From positions 1 through 43,861 of the forward strand of contig NZ_JABXKJ010000034.1 in assembly GCF_017115085.1 (NCBI RefSeq): a stretch of 43,861 bases of DNA, written 5' to 3'. This DNA is from Nostoc sp. NMS7. Lineage in GTDB: Bacteria > Cyanobacteriota > Cyanobacteriia > Cyanobacteriales > Nostocaceae. Positions 41,599 to 43,861 of the stretch are shown piece by piece. A model generated the notes under the pieces. The model was not told the origin of the DNA. It made no database searches and saw nothing but the letters and a program-made list of their open reading frames with translations. The first letter of the stretch is position 1, and each line of letters begins with the position of its first letter. Made by a program: the position numbers and the translations under genes.

Positions 41599-43779
41599 AT
41601 GGCAAAATCTAAGAAAAGCGCTACTCCCATCAATCTCAGCGATCCACAATATTATCTTAACCGAGAGTTAAGCTGGTTAGAATTTAATGCCAGGGTGTTA
41701 CATGAAGCCTGTGACGATCGCACGCCCCTTCTGGAACGTCTCAAGTTTTTGGCAATCTTCAACTCTAATTTGGATGAGTTTTTCATGGTACGCGTTGCTG
41801 GTTTAAAGCAACAAGTAGAGGCGAAAGTTACCCTGTTAACTCCCGATGGGCGAACACCACAACAACAGTTAGACGATATTAGGTCTACCCTCAGTCCTCA
41901 TGTAAAGAAACAGCACCAACATTTTGAGCAAATACTTCGACCGTTATTAACAAATCACGGTATCCATATCCTTGATTACATAGATTTGAATCAAAAACAG
42001 CGGACTCATCTCAATAGTTATTTTGAGGAACAAGTCTTTCCAGTTTTGACTCCCCTGGCTGTTGATCCCAGTCATCCCTTTCCTTTCATTTCCAATCTCA
42101 GTCTGAATCTGGCTGTTGTCGTCAAGAACCCAGACACCGAAGAAGAATTCTTTGCCAGAGTTAAAGTCCCCAGTGTTCTACCACGATTTTTACCAATACC
42201 GCCTGAGTTGCGAACTGTGGACAATGACAAACCTGCCCATTGGACAGGAGTACCTTTAGAACAAGCGATCGCTCATAACTTGGAATCTCTATTTCCAGGG
42301 ATGAACATTCAAGAATATCATCCATTCCGCATTACCCGTGACGCTGATTTGGTCTTAGAAGAAGATGAAGCAGATGATTTGTTATTAGCGATCGAACAAG
42401 AACTGCGAAAACGGCGGCTAGGTGGGAGTCCAGTCCGGCTAGAAATTCAGTCCCAGACTCCTGAAATAGTGCGATCGCGATTATTGCAAGATTTGGAATT
42501 AACCGAAGGTGATCTTTACGAAGTAGACGGTCTTTTAGGCTTGCGGGATTTGATGTATTTTATGTCCTTGCCATTGCCAGAACTCAAAGATCCACCACGC
42601 CAATCCGTTGTACCATTACGCCTGCAACGACTCAGGGAACCGAGTTTAGATCCAAATATCCTGGAGACGGACGAAGGAAAAGACTTTTTTGCTGTGATTC
42701 GGGAAAAGGATTTGCTAGTACACCATCCCTATCAATCCTTTTCGGCTACAGTGGTGCGCTTTATTACCCATGCTGCCTATGATCCGAATGTGTTAGCCAT
42801 CAAGATGACCCTTTACCGGACTTCTGGCGACTCGCCCATCGTCAACGCCTTAATTGCCGCCGCCGAAAATGGCAAGCAGGTATCTGTACTGGTGGAATTA
42901 AAGGCGCGATTTGATGAGGAGAATAATATTTACTGGGCAAAACGACTAGAAAGAGTTGGAGTTCATGTTGTCTATGGTTTAGTGGGGCTGAAAACCCACA
43001 GTAAAACCGTCATGGTGGTACGGCGGGAAAAAGACCGGATACGTCGCTACGTGCATATTGGCACTGGAAATTATAACCCCAAAACAGCACGGCTGTATAC
43101 AGATTTGGGATTATTCAGTTGCCGTGAAGAATTGGGTGCTGACATCACAGATTTATTTAATTTCTTAACCGGATACTCCCTGCAAAAGTCTTATCGAGAA
43201 TTGCTGGTTGCACCTGTGAATATGCGCGATCGCTTTTTGGCACTAATTCACCGCGAAATCGAAAATGTTCAAAATGGATTTTCTGGACGCATTGTTGCCA
43301 AAATGAATGCCCTAGTCGATCCAGAAATTATCGCCACTTTATATGAAGCTTCCCGCGCCGGAGTACAAATCGACTTAATTATCAGGGGCGTTTGTTGTTT
43401 ACGCCCAGGACTCAAAGACATTAGTGAAAACATTCACATCATCAGCATTATCGGTCGCTTTTTAGAACACTCTCGCATTTTTTATTTTCATAACAACACA
43501 CAGGAGGAAATCTATATTGGCAGTGCCGATTGGATGCGCCGCAACCTAGATCGCCGAGTGGAAGTAATTACTCCAGTAAAAGACCCTGATATTGCAAAAG
43601 ATTTGCAAGAAATTATGGGAATTATGCTCGCAGATAATCGCCAAGCTTGGGAATTACAAGCCGATGGCACTTACATTCAACGGCATCCCTATGATGATTC
43701 TCCCGAAGCTAATTCACAAAAAATTCTCATGAATATGGCATTACGTTCAACTGGTGTAGCCTCAAACCTGATTGATTAA
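41599..43779 (+). CDS. ppk1: Polyphosphate kinase 1
   Basis: 726 residues. The four PPK1 domains are all visible: N-terminal (PQYYLNRELSWLEFNARVL), head domain (LTPLAVDPSHPFPFISNLSL), and two catalytic domains of the phospholipase-D fold. The phosphorylated His is His467 in LVGLKTHSKTMVV, matching E. coli His435; the second catalytic His is in GRFLEHSRIFYF. YIGSADWMRRNLDRRVEV and VHIGTGNYNPKTARLYTDLG are strongly conserved. The enzyme reversibly transfers ATP gamma-phosphate to polyphosphate granules. It appears monocistronic. Confidence 0.97.
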   Translation: MAKSKKSATPINLSDPQYYLNRELSWLEFNARVLHEACDDRTPLLERLKFLAIFNSNLDEFFMVRVAGLKQQVEAKVTLLTPDGRTPQQQLDDIRSTLSPHVKKQHQHFEQILRPLLTNHGIHILDYIDLNQKQRTHLNSYFEEQVFPVLTPLAVDPSHPFPFISNLSLNLAVVVKNPDTEEEFFARVKVPSVLPRFLPIPPELRTVDNDKPAHWTGVPLEQAIAHNLESLFPGMNIQEYHPFRITRDADLVLEEDEADDLLLAIEQELRKRRLGGSPVRLEIQSQTPEIVRSRLLQDLELTEGDLYEVDGLLGLRDLMYFMSLPLPELKDPPRQSVVPLRLQRLREPSLDPNILETDEGKDFFAVIREKDLLVHHPYQSFSATVVRFITHAAYDPNVLAIKMTLYRTSGDSPIVNALIAAAENGKQVSVLVELKARFDEENNIYWAKRLERVGVHVVYGLVGLKTHSKTVMVVRREKDRIRRYVHIGTGNYNPKTARLYTDLGLFSCREELGADITDLFNFLTGYSLQKSYRELLVAPVNMRDRFLALIHREIENVQNGFSGRIVAKMNALVDPEIIATLYEASRAGVQIDLIIRGVCCLRPGLKDISENIHIISIIGRFLEHSRIFYFHNNTQEEIYIGSADWMRRNLDRRVEVITPVKDPDIAKDLQEIMGIMLADNRQAWELQADGTYIQRHPYDDSPEANSQKILMNMALRSTGVASNLID

Positions 43780-43861
43780 AAAATAAGTTACTTCTACCTT
43801 GACAACTAAGTAAGTCGTGGAGAAAATTTATAAGTATGTAACAAAGAGTTAAGCAGAAGAA

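Noticed and set aside
1..43861. tRNA or rRNA genes
   Set aside because: I looked for T-loop (GGTTCRA) and 16S/23S landmarks and found no convincing candidate; a tRNAscan run would be decisive.

Overview
The window comes from a filamentous, heterocyst-type cyanobacterium (Nostocales, Nostoc/Anabaena-like). The reasons are the C-terminus of photosystem II D2, many GCGATCGC (HIP1) octamers, heptanucleotide repeats of the CTCCTAA and GAATTTT kind, several small inverted-repeat (MITE-like) elements, and typical cyanobacterial families: SLH/OprB porin, DUF3365-HAMP, kinase-WD40, Uma2 and LysRS-KTSC. The species cannot be named from sequence alone.

Layout. 1-240: end of psbD and its terminator. 278-572: a structured, terminator-ended transcript with a 23-codon ORF behind a perfect Shine-Dalgarno; I do not recognise it. 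657-3402: a pterin-carbinolamine dehydratase (phhB-like) gene and an SLH-domain porin. 3851-6046: Rrf2 regulator, cysteine synthase and J-domain protein, the last two closely spaced. 6316-7298: a 33-aa small ORF and a Uma2 nuclease-like protein. 7894-12370: two Ser/Thr kinases (the second fused to seven WD40 repeats) around a membrane heme-c/HAMP sensor-like protein. About 12366-14404: an IS200/IS605 element with divergent tnpA and tnpB, inserted at the very 3' end of the kinase-WD40 gene. 14703-16341: convergent SDH-type membrane serine protease and a peptidoglycan-binding protein with a Thr-Pro repeat tail. 17295-18740: an unrecognised membrane protein. 18922-24959: the translation/transcription cluster rimP-nusA-ylxR-infB, with a terminator-like hairpin just before rimP, followed by a small membrane protein (25065-25685). 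25834-28252: a small conserved ORF, a gene fragment and lysS with a KTSC tail. 28346-29773: a decaying toxin-antitoxin-like locus with twin palindromes at its promoter. 29864-33905: DUF29, glyoxalase-like, sigma-like, TPR and a secreted protein. 34227-35654: an orphan histidine kinase between two copies of a MITE end. 36270-41296: a chaperone-usher pilus locus (SCPU pilin, chaperone, usher, second SCPU subunit). 41599-43779: polyphosphate kinase.

How parts work together. The rimP-nusA-ylxR-infB order is the classical ribosome maturation/antitermination/initiation cluster. The four pilus genes are enough in principle for an archaic (Csu-like) fibre: major pilin, periplasmic chaperone, outer-membrane usher and a terminal subunit that appears to lack a donor strand. 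The Rrf2 gene upstream of cysK suggests CymR-like control of cysteine synthesis. The kinase/heme-HAMP/kinase neighbourhood suggests, but does not prove, a redox-responsive phosphorylation module. Intergenic space is long and repeat-rich, and several loci (toxin, antitoxin tail, tnpB 5' end, fragment before lysS) show frame breaks.
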